DNA from: Anadara kagoshimensis | Lineage: Eukaryota > Mollusca > Bivalvia > Arcoida > Arcidae | DNA: 64,000 bases | Reading direction: 5' to 3' | Assembly (NCBI GenBank): GCA_021292105.1 | Contig: CM037867.1 | Span: 15,886,928 to 15,950,927, forward strand | Shown: piece after piece, positions 51,286 through 63,810 of the stretch | Position numbering within the stretch: the first letter of the stretch is position 1 | Layout: every line of letters begins with the position of its first letter | Position numbers and translations under genes: made by a program | Notes under the pieces: generated by a model | Told to the model about the DNA's origin: nothing | The model's input: only the letters and a program-made list of their open reading frames with translations | Databases searched by the model: none

Positions 51286-52529
51286 GATTTGATTCTTTTA
51301 CTTTTACCATTTCTAGATCTTATAAACATTTGGATTTCCTCGATTTTGAGCATTACTTATAAGTAATTTAATTTTAATTTTAACAAGATAAAAGTCATAA
51401 TATACTAAGGTTTGAATATTCAAAAGGGTCAAGAATATACCCGACGTTTCTGTGTTAAAATAACTGCTATGATTTATTAGGCATTTACAGCTGGATCTAC
51501 AAAAATATTACCATCTAATTTTCATAAAGAAATGTCACCCACTAATACAATAAATACAATTATTATATAGCAATATATGCATCACATAGAAATTAAAGGA
51601 TAAATCTCGAGGTGTTAGCGTGCAATATATATTGATATTTGCACGCAAACTTTGTTGCAGTCCGAGGTTTCCCGAATCAATTTTTCATATTGCACGCTTT
51701 GTCACATGACGCTGTCATTTCTGACGTCACACGATTGTTGTTACATGGCGACAACGACATGATCGTGTTGTTGTCGTATTGCACTAGTTCTTATATCCGT
51801 TTATAAGTGCGATATTTATGTATTGTAAGAAAATAGGTATTTTGAGATGAAATACTAGTGGGAAGTAAACGAAATTTATTTTGCTATATAATAAATGGTT
51901 TGACTCGAAATTTCGAGTCAACGAGGGACAATATTTCACAATATCAGTTCAATAACCCTATATTATATCAAACAGCATTTCATTTAGAAGTGATTTACTT
52001 TGAATCAGTGACATTGATTGATATCAAACTATTTTATAGTATCACCTCTTGCTTGAATGACTTCATATATTTCCGTATTAGGTCACTAGATCACTGTGTA
52101 ACTAATAATATATACCACATGAACTTTTTTACTTTAAACTTTACGTGAAAAAAACTTATATTATACATACTGTTTTATATTCAACATGTATTTTTAATTG
52201 ATAGACAAATATTGTATTACACGCACGTATTATTTCGAGCCAAATTTGTAAATTAAATACAAAAAACTGTACGGATTAAAAGATGATTTTTTTATATTAA
52301 ACATACATTTTGTATAAAACATTTGAAATTGAATGATTAACGTCTATTCTCTTATAGAATAAAAATGATTTTTGACATAAAAATACTTTTTGTGTAATAC
52401 ATTTGAATTGGAATGTTTTACTTTTATTTTAAAATTGCATTTATTATGAGAACTTAAGTATGATTTAGTGTAATAAATTATCTGAAGTATTCACTTCAAT
52501 AGGTAATTTATGTCATATTTATAACAAGT
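51286..52529. other. no gene; small inverted repeats
   Basis: 51610-51680 has a GCGTGCAAT/ATTTGCACGC inverted pair. TGACGTCA lies at 51722. 52070-52130 repeats arm sequence of the 19010 palindrome (GTATTAGGTCACTAGATCAC). The open frame at 51858-52148 has no family features. Confidence 0.45.
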
Positions 52530-52770
52530 TGACAAGAATGATGTCTGTGTATTCTAAATTACCATGTATACATTTTACTAACCATAGAAAAGTTGTTCAT
52601 TTTATTATCAATTTTGATTACTCACATTGCAGATGTAGCTAGCTAAACAGTAGGTACCCTTCAGAATAATCTGACATCAATTCCCTAGTGAAATTTACTT
52701 TTTTAACTTAATTCGCCAGTTTCGAATTATTACTTTTGGTATTGTTTATTAAACATGGATTAGTAGGTTT
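52530..52770 (-). repeat. R1 repeat, decayed copy
   Basis: GATGTCTGTGTATTCTAAAT, GCAGATGTAGCTAGCTAAAC and AACATGGATTAGTAGGTTTG follow reverse R1 order. Confidence 0.6.
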
Positions 52771-52842
52771 GGTTTATTTTATATTGATAATAAGAAATAA
52801 ACGCTAACGGTATTGTCTTCTACAGCAGCATGATTTTATATT

Positions 52843-54085
52843 TATGCCCTCGCCGGGTATGTCTTTACGTACGTCCCAGAATCTGTATCAGTTCTATAAC
52901 TTTTGTATAAAAGGTGGTATCAAATTGATATTCGCCACAAAAATAAACAGTATGGAAAGACAATGTGCCGCGTATTAAATTGGGGTCATCAAGGTCAAGG
53001 TTACAGAACCATAAAAATTTACAAAATTGCCCTTTTCATGCGTGTCCGCCCTGTAACGTTTGTATAAAGAGGTATCAATGTGATTTTCACCAGAAGTATA
53101 TAGTATTGGAAAGATGACCTGCCATGTAAAATATTGGGGTAATTAAGGCCATCAAGTTCACCGGGCTATAAAAAAACTTTAAAAATAGGCACATTTTCTT
53201 TCGTGTTCGCTCTAAAATTTTGTATAAACAAGCATCCTGAGAGTATTGCAAAACAATACATAGTCTCCTACCGGTCGCATATTTCACTAATCCCAAAGTT
53301 TTAGGTAAAATGTACCTTATTATATGGTACAAAGATTTATAGTTATAAATTATACGTGTTGTTCAAGATGTAAAGCTCAAAGTTCAAAGGGCCATGACTC
53401 CCATAAAAACTAGCGGAATAAAACGAAACGTAAACTTGATCTGTAATCCATCATGGTTGACCTGCATACCAAAAAACAATTCATTAAATGCAAGCTTGTA
53501 GAAAAAAAGCGGAAAACTGAAATTTCAGTGAATTTTCAAAGTTCAAAGGACCATAACTACCGTAAAATTAGCAGATGGAAACGAAACATAAACTTGATCT
53601 GTAACTCATCATGGTAGAGTCACATACCAAACATTAGTTCCATTTCTACAAGCGTGTAGAAAAAAGTGCGGAAAAATTTCTGTGAATTTTCACAGATCAA
53701 AGGGCCATAACTCCGGTAAAAATTAGCAGATGGAAGTGAAACGTAAACTTAATCTGTAACTTATCATGGTATACATATATACCAAAAATCAGTTCATTAT
53801 CTAAAAGCATTTAGAAAAAAAGAGCGGAAAACTGAAATTTTAGTGAATTTTCAAAGTTCAAAGGGTCATAACTCATGTAAAAATTTGCGGACCAGAATGA
53901 AACGATAACTTGATCTTCAACTCATTATGGTAGACTCACATACCAAAAATCAGTTGATTATTTAAAAGATTTTAGAAAATAAGTGTGGAAAACTGAGACG
54001 TGACAGACGGACGGACGGACAGACGGACAGAGCGCAAACCTAAAGTCCCTTTCGGCTTTCGCCGGTACAGGACTAAAAAAGGCAT
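52843..54085 (+). mobile_element. tandem-core element H2
   Basis: Opens with TATGCCCTCGCCGGGTATGT and closes with GACGGACGGACGGACAGACG then CGGCTTTCGCCGGTACAGG. Between are about four 160-base units with GTTCAAAGGGCCATAACTCC, AAACGTAAACTTGATCTGTA and AAAAGCGGAAAACTGA at about 53380, 53545, 53700 and 53860. This is a non-autonomous element with a tandem core; class inferred. 54085-54350 repeats parts of its left side. Confidence 0.7.
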
Positions 54086-54354
54086 CAAAGATTTATTTAT
54101 CAAAATAGATACACGATAGGTAGCATACCAAATTTAGGTCAACAATGTAAGTTAAAAAGACCATAAAAAATTGAAAGTTGCACTTTTTCATCCGTGTTCA
54201 CTCTATAACTTTTGTATAAAAAGAGGAATCAAAGTGATATTCGCATGAGATAAAGACGATGTTTTGTGTACCAAATTAGGGTCAAGGTCACAAGGCCATG
54301 CGCTTTTCATCCGGTTTACTCTATAACGTTTGTATAAAAAGAAATATCATACAA

Positions 54355-54490
54355 AAAATCAAAAACAAACATACTAATCCATGTCCGAATCGCAATCCAG
54401 AAGTAAAAACTTTCGAACTGACAAGTTATGTTAGACGTGTGAACTTCCACCAGGGAAGTGAGGCCGGGTGCTCCGGAAGGGTATACAGTA
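54355..54490 (+). repeat. R1 5'-half fragment inside H2-like sequence
   Basis: AACATACTAATCCATGTCCG, ACCAGGGAAGTGAGGCCGGG and TGCTCCGGAAGGGTA are near the R1 consensus, then homology stops abruptly at 54485. One of the youngest-looking pieces. Confidence 0.75.
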
Positions 54491-55310
54491 TGGAAAGAGA
54501 CTGTGTGTCCAAATTTGGAGTCAACAAAGTCAAGCTTCTGGGTACTAACTTTTTCAATTCTTTTAGCCTCTAGGAAAGCTTATATGAATGTTAGTCATTC
54601 ACACACACCTAGATCCATTTAACAATTTGATCATAATTTTGATACCATTATTGCACCTGTTTCATTGATACAATTGTTTAACACAATAGGCTAGTATCTA
54701 CCAATTTAAGTGATGAGTAGCTCCACCTTGTACCCCTCACAGTTCACTTGTAATTTACCAATCAATATAAGTATTTTCATTTAATTGTTAAGTGTGCATT
54801 AAAACAGGAAATAAAAAAGAAAAAGGGCTTACTTAGAACATGTAATAGTTTAATAACATGTACCAGTCTTAGAATAAGTGATCACATTAATATTTTACTT
54901 TGCTTTGAGACTGTGAATTTGACAAGGTTCGGTTGGTATGATTTGTTTTGTATTTTTAATTTCCGATAGCGCATTGTGTACTTATCACTATTTTTTGTAT
55001 TGTGTTTGCATATGTAACATAATTTTCCAGTTTTTAAAGGATTTACGAGTATTGCTTTAAGTTATAATTTCGACGTTTGATATAATGATAATTTGAATTC
55101 AAGATTAAAGCAACTATTTTTTTCTAACCAATGGAATTATAATTGCTTTGTGGTTAAAATAAACATTAATTATTTTTGGTGTTAGAGTTATTTTAAATTT
55201 TGACCTATATTTTAAGGAATGTAATTTTGACAGCAAGCTATAAAATGACAGTTTTATACTAAATTCGTTATACTAGAAATATACGACGGATAAGAGTGAA
55301 AATTTGACGT
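54491..55310. other. no gene seen
   Basis: AT-rich. 54890-54960 weakly resembles an R1 end. No coding signal. Confidence 0.4.
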
Positions 55311-55409
55311 CACACACACACACACAACACACAACACACACACACATACACACACACACACACACACTCATACACAACACACACACACACACATACACAC
55401 ACACACACA

Positions 55410-55441
<32 letters not shown>

Positions 55442-55540
55442 TACACACACACACACACCGCACACACACACAAAACACACACACACAACACACACACACA
55501 CACAACACACACACACACACATACACACACACACATACAT
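55311..55540. repeat. (CA)n microsatellite, interrupted
   Basis: About 230 bases of CA repeats with ACACATA and AACAC interruptions. The long Cys/Val and His/Thr frames it creates are artefacts. Confidence 0.97.
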
Positions 55541-55699
55541 GTTGAAGGTGTCAAATGCAGACCCGTGATATTTCCACCCAAATTGCAGACCTGCCTTTAA
55601 AATGATGCTACAGTATTGATCTCACATATATGCCATTTATTTTGTTCTGCAATTATGAAAAGCGCTTTTTTATCAATGTAAATCCATTGCTTAACGGTA

Positions 55700-55925
55700 A
55701 GATTTTTACCATGGAAATGCAGTCTCATCATACACATGGGAAATGCAGACTTTGAACACACCATGGAAAATGCAGACCTGGTATACACCATGGAAAATGC
55801 AGACCTTGCATACACCATGGAAAATGCAGACCTAGCATACACCATGGAAAAGGCAGACCTTGCATACACCATGGAAAATGCAGTCCGTGTTTACACAAAG
55901 TAAAAATGCAGACCTCTCATATACA
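55700..55925. repeat. 27-bp minisatellite, about 7 units
   Basis: Unit CATACACCATGGAAAATGCA plus GACCTTG, best kept at 55760-55890. The minus strand reads (MVYARSAFS)n by chance of unit length. Confidence 0.9.
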
Positions 55926-56500
55926 CAAGGTCAATTGAGGACACAGAATGTAAATCTAGATGTTCTTTCCTAGGAGATAGTTACAGCCTAGTTACCTGAA
56001 GGACTTTATAGTCAAAAGTCCAATAATCTAAAAACCCGATAGTTCAAAGTTCTTCTCAATAGACAGCTCTGCTCATGCATCTGCTAGAGGTGTTTGGTTA
56101 CTCATTAAAGAGTCTACTACTTTGTCTATAGAACATTTTGACAAGAACATCTCCAATAAAACTGGATAGGGTAAGCCGTGGCTTCAGATTAAAAGTTACA
56201 GATGCTACATCTATTTTTCAGAATTCGCAAGCATTCGCTCCCCACTTTTATTACATTTTTTTTCACATTTATCATAGAAATGTAGAAATATTAATTTTCA
56301 CCTGTTGACCTAGTGACTATCTCTGTTAACTATTAACTTCTGTCGACTTGGTCAACCTGTTAACCTGTCAAACTAATGACTCAGTTAAATAAAATGTCGT
56401 TGCCCTAGGGACTGCATGTCTTTTATAACAGTTGAACCTTTTTCTTTTCAAATTGAAAGAGTAAAACTCAGTTTTATTTGAGATGTTCAACCAGTCATTC
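55926..56500. other. no gene seen
   Basis: Unrecognised sequence between the minisatellite and a SINE. 56300-56400 has runs of GTTAACYTGT-like words. Confidence 0.4.
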
Positions 56501-56534
56501 GCAAAAGATAAAAATGCAGATTTCTACGAGAAAA

Positions 56535-56700
56535 TGATGTGCCGGAGCCGACCAGTAAGGGACCGCAGAAAGTAACATTAACTTTCTCACTTGCAATAGC
56601 TGGGAAACGAACCCGGGGCACCTTGGTGAGAGGCGAGTTTCTTATCTTCTGGGCCAACGCAGCTCCTCCAAAATCTGCCAACATGCAATTCAATAAAAAA
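56535..56700 (-). repeat. tRNA-SINE T, copy 1
   Basis: The minus strand has GCGTTGGCCCAGAAGATAAG (box A-like) and GGGTTCGTTTCCCAGC (box B), and a tail containing CCCTTACTGGTCGG. The tail matches the SINE at 57085-57245. Confidence 0.75.
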
Positions 56701-57084
56701 AAATTCCATTTTATGTGGCACATGCAAGCAAACCTATCAAAAAAGGTGAATCGTGATCATTTTGTAAAGAAATTGGTGTTTGATTATTATTAGATTGATA
56801 AAAACAATCTTTTCTTTGGACAACACAACTTTAAATTAGAACTGTCTACATAGTTTTTTTTTCATATTGCTTAACGTCGCATTGACAATATTTCAGTCAT
56901 TCGCGACGAGAACAAGGTTATTAAACTCTATTATTAATCTATTCACAATTTCGTGAGGTGAGTGCATGCATGCGGGTGTATTTATGGTCTGCATTGTACT
57001 AGTGCGCACTGATGGAGACTTTTAAAGTGCTAGTTCACTGAAATATTGTGACGCAAACGACACAACACACAACCGGTCACATTA

Positions 57085-57245
57085 TACTGACACCGGTCCA
57101 ACCAGTAAGGGCCAACGACAAGGAAAATTCGCCTTTCCAAATACAAGGTCCGAACGGGATTCGAACCCCAGAGGTGAAAGACCTTGGATTTGTAGACCAA
57201 TGTCTTAATGCTCTGCCAATCGTGGCCCTTGTCCACAAAGTGAGC
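57085..57245 (-). repeat. tRNA-SINE T, copy 2
   Basis: The minus strand has GGGCCACGATTGGCAGAGCA (box A), GGGGTTCGAATCCCG (box B) and the tail CCCTTACTGGTTGG. It is a derived tRNA head, not a working tRNA: the acceptor stem does not close. Confidence 0.8.
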
Positions 57246-57974
57246 CCAATACCAATACATGGCAAATTCTTATGAAAGTGACCAATTAGAATGCAAACAG
57301 ATCTATCTAGATAGAAACTAGAAGTTTCTTTTCAAACAAAGACAGATGTCTTCCAATCCTTCCAACATGGCTGAAAATTGCACAATACACATTGTCTGAG
57401 GATGATGAACATTTGTGTCATTTAGAAACTTCCTTTCATGCAATCAAACTTTATGGAACAGACACAAAATACTGTCATTTTAATTCGGTTCTTGACCTTG
57501 CACCCACATGGCAGGAGATTGCACTCTGACATGACGAGATTTAGCGCTCAGAACATCGTCTCAGTATGGTGAGCATTTGTGCCAAGTATTTTCAAAATCC
57601 CTCTATGGAAAAGATATGTGGTGAACATGATATGTGATGGACAGTTGAACAGACCTACATCCAGACTAAAAACAATATATCTCCCTGAAAAAAAATAATT
57701 ATCCTCTTTAAGAGAACAAACTACTCCTAATGTTTCATCAACATAGTGCCTTTAGTTTTAGAATCATCACTCAGATAATAAATATCCACAAAATGATGGA
57801 CAAACACAGCGAAAGCAATATAGAACATTTGTTATGGAAAGTATAATGAATAAATAAATAATTTCTAGCAAAATTAATTCTGAATACTTTTTATTTAGGC
57901 TATATGCATGACAAACTAACATTTTATAATCTATGTTGCTTAACTATATGACTATAATAAATTTATATATAAAA
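57246..57974. other. no gene seen
   Basis: Phrases such as CATTTGTGCCAAGTATTTTC and CTATGGAAAAGATATG are typical of H-type element interiors, but ends were not found. Confidence 0.35.
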
Positions 57975-59995
57975 ACAAGAGGCCCATGGGCCTTAACACT
58001 CACCTGAAGATATGTCCAAATATTGTTTGCAAAGTGGAATAGATAATATATTACATACAGAAACTTTTAAAGTTTTCTCAAGTTAAGAACTCCCACAAAA
58101 CTTAATCAGAAATATATTCACTCACATTTCATTTATAAGTAGCTTATATAATAGGCATGAAGTAACTGTAGTGCAATGAATAATTTCCAGCAACTATGTC
58201 CTTGACTTTCGAACATATATGACCCTGAACCATATATGACTGTCATGTCAATACCTAAAATATTCTAACTCACATGCCTATGCATGAAATTAATAGCTTT
58301 CAAGATAATTAATAATTTTTGTATTCCTATGTTGATATGACCTTGACCTTTAAACATATAACCTTTAACCATATATCAAAATGATTGTCGTGTCAATACC
58401 TACAATATTCTAATATACCTGCCTATACAAAAAGTTAATAGTTTTCAAGATAATTAGCAATTTATGTCTTCTTTTGCAGCTGTGACATTCACCTTTCAAC
58501 ATATGACCTTGACTCATATATAAAAATGATTGTCATGTCAATACCTAAAGTATTCCAATATACATGTCTATACAACAAGTTAAAGCTGCATTAAGTTCTC
58601 CAAAGAAAAAAATTAAACAGTACTAATCTAACAAATGATGTTCCTAAAGAACAATGTTACATTTGGTTCAACCATAAAAGCTCAAATAAATGCAAATTTA
58701 CAGTATTTACCATGCGAGATGCAGCATTTAGGATCTAATATTTGAACATGCTTACGTCATCAAAACCTGGGTCATTTAAACACAACTTTCAAAACGGTAA
58801 ATACGATAAATTAAACACAGAACTTCGTTGAATTTGTCATTTGTCATTAAGTAAGGGATAAATAACACCATTTCAAATACATCTGAATATTAATGAAGGA
58901 TAATTAATGCAATCTGTCATGTTTCACTTTCGATTCTAGGCTTTTTGTACATCCGTGCGCATGCTCCAAGCTCATAATTTCCATCGTAAAACACCGACCA
59001 ATCGGTCAGAGGATTCCATTTATTTACAGCTAAAAGAAATTAAATTTTAGAAAATGAACGTCACGGATCGTGATTAGAGATATCTATTTTTAAAAAATCA
59101 AAAAAAAAAAAAAAAAAAAAAAAAATTCAGAAAATTGATAAACTTAATGCAGCTTTAATACTTTTCAAGATAATTAGCAATTTAAGTCTGTGACCTTGAC
59201 CTTTCAATATATGACCTTGAACCATATATCAAAATGATTGTTGTCAAATACCTACAATATTCTAATATACATGCTTATACAAAAAGTTAATAGTTTTCAA
59301 AGATAATTAGCAATTTAAGTCTTCTTTTGCAGCTGTGACCTTGACCTTTCAACATATAACCTTGTACCTTATATCAAAATGATGGTTGTCACAATACCTA
59401 CAATATTCTCATATATACATGCCTTCACAAAAAGTTGATAGTTTTCAAAGATAATTAGCAATTTAAGTCTTCTTTTGCAGCTGTGACCTTGACCTTTCAA
59501 CATATAACCTTGTACCTTATATCAAAATGATGGTTGTCACAATACCTACAATATTCTCATATATACATGCCTTCACAAAAAGTTGATAGTTTTCAAGATA
59601 TAGTGACAAATATATAATTTATAGCAATTTCCCCACTCAGTGCCTTATAATTTCCCCATTTTGAGCCCCATGGCTTCCATTTGTGCAAACAATATAAAAA
59701 AGATGACCTAAGGATGTTATAAATGAAATGACTAAGGTATATCTCTTGTAGATTCAGAGGAGAAGATTTTTAAAAATTTTCACTATTTCCCCCCTCATGG
59801 GTCCCCAAAGGGACATAACTCCTTCATTTGTGCAAATCTGAATGGGCTTCATCTGGCATGATGGTTACCAAGTTTCATTAAATTTGGCCCAGTGGTTTTG
59901 GAGGAGAAGATTAAAATGTAAAAAGTTTACCCATGTCGGACGAAGATGGATAGCAATTGCTCATCTGAGCTTTCAGCTCAGGTAATCTAAAAAGA
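57975..59995 (-). mobile_element. tandem-core element H1, copy 2
   Basis: Starts ACAAGAGGCCCATGGGCCTT and ends TCATCTGAGCTTTCAGCTCA, the inverse of copy 1 at 20345-21783. The core units carry TGACCTTGACCTTTCAACAT (reverse of AAGGTCAAGGTCA) and TACAATATTC at roughly 150-base steps. 59330-59460 and 59465-59590 are almost identical units. A stretch at 58565-59155, ending in a poly-A run (59098-59126), looks like an insertion: core text stops at about 58580 and resumes at 59155. Confidence 0.75.
58581..59154. repeat. insertion in H1 copy 2, ending in poly-A
   Basis: The words TTAAAGCTGCATTAAGTTCT and CTTAATGCAGCTTTAA at its two ends are inverted (about 58578-58597 and 59141-59156), and a run of about 27 A precedes the right end. 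It is probably a MITE-like insertion that carries the A run. No coding capacity. Confidence 0.6.
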
Positions 59996-61090
59996 TTTGC
60001 TGATGTTTTTGCCCTACATTCTTGCAACAAGAATTCTTTTAACAAAACTTGTATTTTTAAAATGATGAATTCCACATATAACTGTAAAAGGTTAAAGGAA
60101 TGGTTTTAAAAAAAATTGTTTAAATTAGCCGAGTCTATTAGACAGATGCATGGACAGAAGGACTGATGCCTATGTCATGCCATAAGCTAAGCTGGCTTTA
60201 GCCAGTTGATCTAAAAATGGAATAGGATACTCTTGTGTCCAAGTCTGATTTGACTTTAAAAAGATAAAAACTGATGATAAATTTTTTTTTCATATCAAAA
60301 AATGTGAGAAATTGTACCCCAAACAGACACTGCACTGGTGCCTAAGAAAACCGTTTTCTGTTTGATGTAATTAAAGAGACCATAAATATTAAATATAAAG
60401 TCAGTATTGCAAGAATACATGTCCCCTGTCATTGAAAATTAAAAATTAAAAGAACAGCTGGACAGACTGACGATGAGAAACACTACAGTAACCTAGGGAC
60501 TTTCCACATCAAATTTGGTTTCATATAGCTTCGTTTTTTGGAGAAGACTTTCAAGAAATCATGTAAATTAAGCAACCAATGATTTTAAAAATAATTGTGT
60601 AATGGTCATTCATAGCTTTGTGCTATTTATAATAATAGTGGCCATCTTGGATGCTGCTGGAAGTTTGCATAAAATTTAATCTAGGGACTGTCCACATCAA
60701 ATTTGGTTTCATATAGCTTTGTAGTTTTGGAGAAGATTTTCAAATAAGTCTAAATTTAGCAACTAATTTGCATGATTACTAATAATGACCAAACAGAAAA
60801 AGTTATGGAAAAACCTGTTACATATATTAAATGGCTAGACATCTGCTTTCTTTATGTCAAATTTGAACCAAATTGCTTTATATATAAATGTGTAATGGTC
60901 ATTTTTATCTTGACCAATCAGATCGCAGAATCTGATCACATGACCAATCAACGGCAAACAACTTTGAATAAGCAACACAGCATGCCTACTAATCATTTCT
61001 GCTTATTTTCAATCAAATCCATTCAGTAGGTTAGGAGACAGATGGACAACCACTATAGTCCCCTCTGGTTTCACCAGCAGGGGACTAATA
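59996..61090 (+). mobile_element. H-type non-autonomous element pieces
   Basis: 60100-60215 has an end like GCTTTAGCCAGTTGATCTAA. 60480-60770 holds two repeats of CTAGGGACTKTCCACATCAA, then TTTGGTTTCATATAGCTT. 61040-61085 closes with GTCCCCTCTGGTTTCACCAG. The open frame at 60772-61029 lies inside and shows no family motif. Confidence 0.5.
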
Positions 61091-62214
61091 ATTCAAAAAG
61101 ATAAAGTTTTCTTTGCTTCAACCATTATTTAATCCAAACTTAAACCAACGTCTAAATTTTAATTGATTTACATAACTCCAAAACTTAATCATGTTATAAA
61201 GAAAATTCACTACATTTTGGGCAAAAAGTATTTTCATCATCATCATCACTTCTGACCAACATTTATTTGCCTTATCAAGCATATTTATTTAATTTATCAA
61301 GCATAAGTGCAGCTACTATAACGTGATAGAACAGTTGTGAGTAGACCCCAATGAAAGCTCATCAGACCAAGATATCTGCTTCATGATCTTGATTTTCAAC
61401 CCCCCCTCCCCTATCCCATGAAAACCTTTGTTGATCCATTTGTGCCAAGTGACACAGAAAGTCCGAACAGGACAAAAACATTGAGACAGTCATTGCTACA
61501 ATGTAAGTCAATGTGACCTACTTTTGTTTTGGAAAGGAAGTGCACTATAACACCAGGGTTCTATTGAATGACATGTATTGCTGTCCCCACTTTGTTAGTA
61601 AAAGGGTCATCATTACTTTTCATAATTTTTCATCATCATCTATTTAATCATTAAAAATACTAAAAAAATTATAATAAAAATTTAAAGTAATATTTTGATA
61701 ATGAACTAGAAAGTAACTGAACATAAAATATAGGTCAACTTCCACATCAGCAGCATCCATGTTTCATCATCTTTATCACATTTTAAATCCTAAATTTATG
61801 ACTTTAGTTGTCATGCTGTATGTATAATGATATACAAAAACTTAACATTTGAGTCCAAAGTAAAACTTTAACACTGATGTAGAAAATCACTGAACATACA
61901 TTATATAGGTCAACATCCACATAAGCTACATCAATCTTACAATCAACCTGATCATGTATCAAATGCTACTAAAATTAATTCATGACTCTATTTGTTAAGG
62001 CATTCATATGTACAATACAATAAAAAAAATAATAATACAAAACTTTACATTGAAGTTTAAGGAAAAACTTTAACCTAGATTTACAAAGTATACTGCAGAT
62101 TGAATATATACCCACAGACACATATTAACTGAATCTAAGACTGTTGGGGACTGGATTGTGGCAAGTAACATTGATTTTCTCATTTTCGTGAGCCAGGATT
62201 CAACTTGTTTTTAA
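61091..62214. other. no gene; diffuse tandem similarity
   Basis: Words such as CATGTTTCATCATC, ATATAGGTCAACWTCCACAT and ACAAAAACTTAACATTTGA recur every 150-250 bases from 61700 to 62100 and again at 62550-62640: an old degenerate repeat. No exon was recognised. Confidence 0.45.
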
Positions 62215-62550
62215 CATATTTGGTCATTGTGACCTTGAGCCAAGGACAAGGTCATTTCTTTGAACAAACTTGGTAACCCTTGATGTGTAGTTGATATATA
62301 CCAAGTTTCATGCTTCTAGGCCTTATTGTTCATGAGAAGAAGTCATTTAAAGGTTTTACTATATAGATCACTGTGACCTTGAACAAAGGTCAAGGTCAAT
62401 AATTTAAACAAACTTGAAAGCCCTTGACCTAAACAAGCTTCCTGTCAAGTTTGGTGAAATTCTGATTATTGGTTTCAAAGAAGAAGTCATTTAAGTGAAA
62501 AGTTAACGGACGACAGATGGCGGCTTTCAGCTCTTGGTGAGCTAGTAAAA
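62215..62550 (+). repeat. H-type element fragment H3
   Basis: TCATTGTGACCTTGAGCCAA and GATCACTGTGACCTTGAACA mark two units. The end CGGCTTTCAGCTCTTGGTGA then GCTAGTAAAA is a typical right edge of this element class. Confidence 0.55.
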
Positions 62551-63810
62551 TACAAAAACTTAACACTGAAGGTGAAAGTAAAAATTTAACATTAGATTTC
62601 CAGTCACTAAACCATGAAATATGTCACTTTAGCATCAGCAGCATGTACAATGTTTTATCTGTCATAATTAAATGTTCATTACAGTTTAGCATTCAAAGTG
62701 CCAGTACATTCTGAGAAAAAGATTAAAATACAAAATTTTTACAATGACGACGGAATAGTATCACCTATGTTTTGCCTGTGCACCTTCATCATGTTGAGAA
62801 AATAAAACTATATTTCAAGTCCTATGGTCTTGCAAATCATGTGGAAAATCTTCTTTACAGAGACCTACTTTTTCTATTGAGTAATGAACCCTAACATGAT
62901 CCTATATGTCATGAAACTGATACCTACAGAAAGGGGACATATAAATAAGTCCAACCAAAGTGCGACAAACAGAGATGAACAGATGCCCAAACAACTTTTT
63001 TAAGGTAAACATATAGATATTGTGCAGATCGTTATTGCAACAAGTGGTCAGACATTCAGCAATGCAAAAACTAAATACAGGAAAAATATACATCTCTTAT
63101 CCTAAACACAAAATTATTGCTAAATACATACATGTATTTTGTGTTTTGAGTCAAACATACTTTCAACAAAAAAATGTTATCATTAATTTCATATAATGAA
63201 ATGTAATATATCAATAAATGTGTAAATTTAAAAACATGAATATATCTTAACATTGAAATTTAACTCAACAATAAGTACAAAGTTTCATGTAACAAATTAA
63301 CAAAAAATTCTTTTATACAAAATATATCGGATAAAAGGTAGACAGGTAATGCTTTGATGGGATTAGATTTACACTTTTTATCCTTATTCAGGTTTTTTAA
63401 GCTCTATAACAATCTTTTTCAGACTATAATTAATACTTAAATTACTTCACACTGTGTGCAAATAACTTAAGTAAGGAAAACTCATCTATTCTTTGAGACA
63501 CTGCTTATTAAACTTGACTTCGGATTTCAGTGCCAGTGTTTTAAACATCTAAGAAGTTATTAGCAGTTTATAATATACACTTATAGCAAGGGGTACCTTT
63601 AAAAGTTTTACATAAAATTCATTTAATTGTTTTAATATTATACAAAATATCCATTAGCATAAAGAGTTACACAAACTGAAAAACTCTCTCCAATTTCACA
63701 AAACTGAAAAGAGCACAAAGGAGCCTTCACATCTTCATTATTATTTCTAAAACCTTGTCCTATAAGAATGACCTTGCTTTTTAATAGGCTTTGTCTATAC
63801 TAGGTTTGAT
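62551..63810. other. no gene seen
   Basis: AT-rich sequence. The small minus-strand frames at 62902-63253 have no family motif. I cannot name anything here. Confidence 0.4.

Noticed and set aside
55273-55600. Cys/Val-rich and His/Thr-rich frames
   Set aside because: Translation of a CA microsatellite.
57085-57245. Possible functional tRNA gene (minus strand)
   Set aside because: Box A and box B are good, but the acceptor stem does not pair and the sequence continues into a SINE tail.
60772-61029. 85-codon frame with a hydrophobic start
   Set aside because: It is inside an H-type repeat fragment, with no splice or family support.
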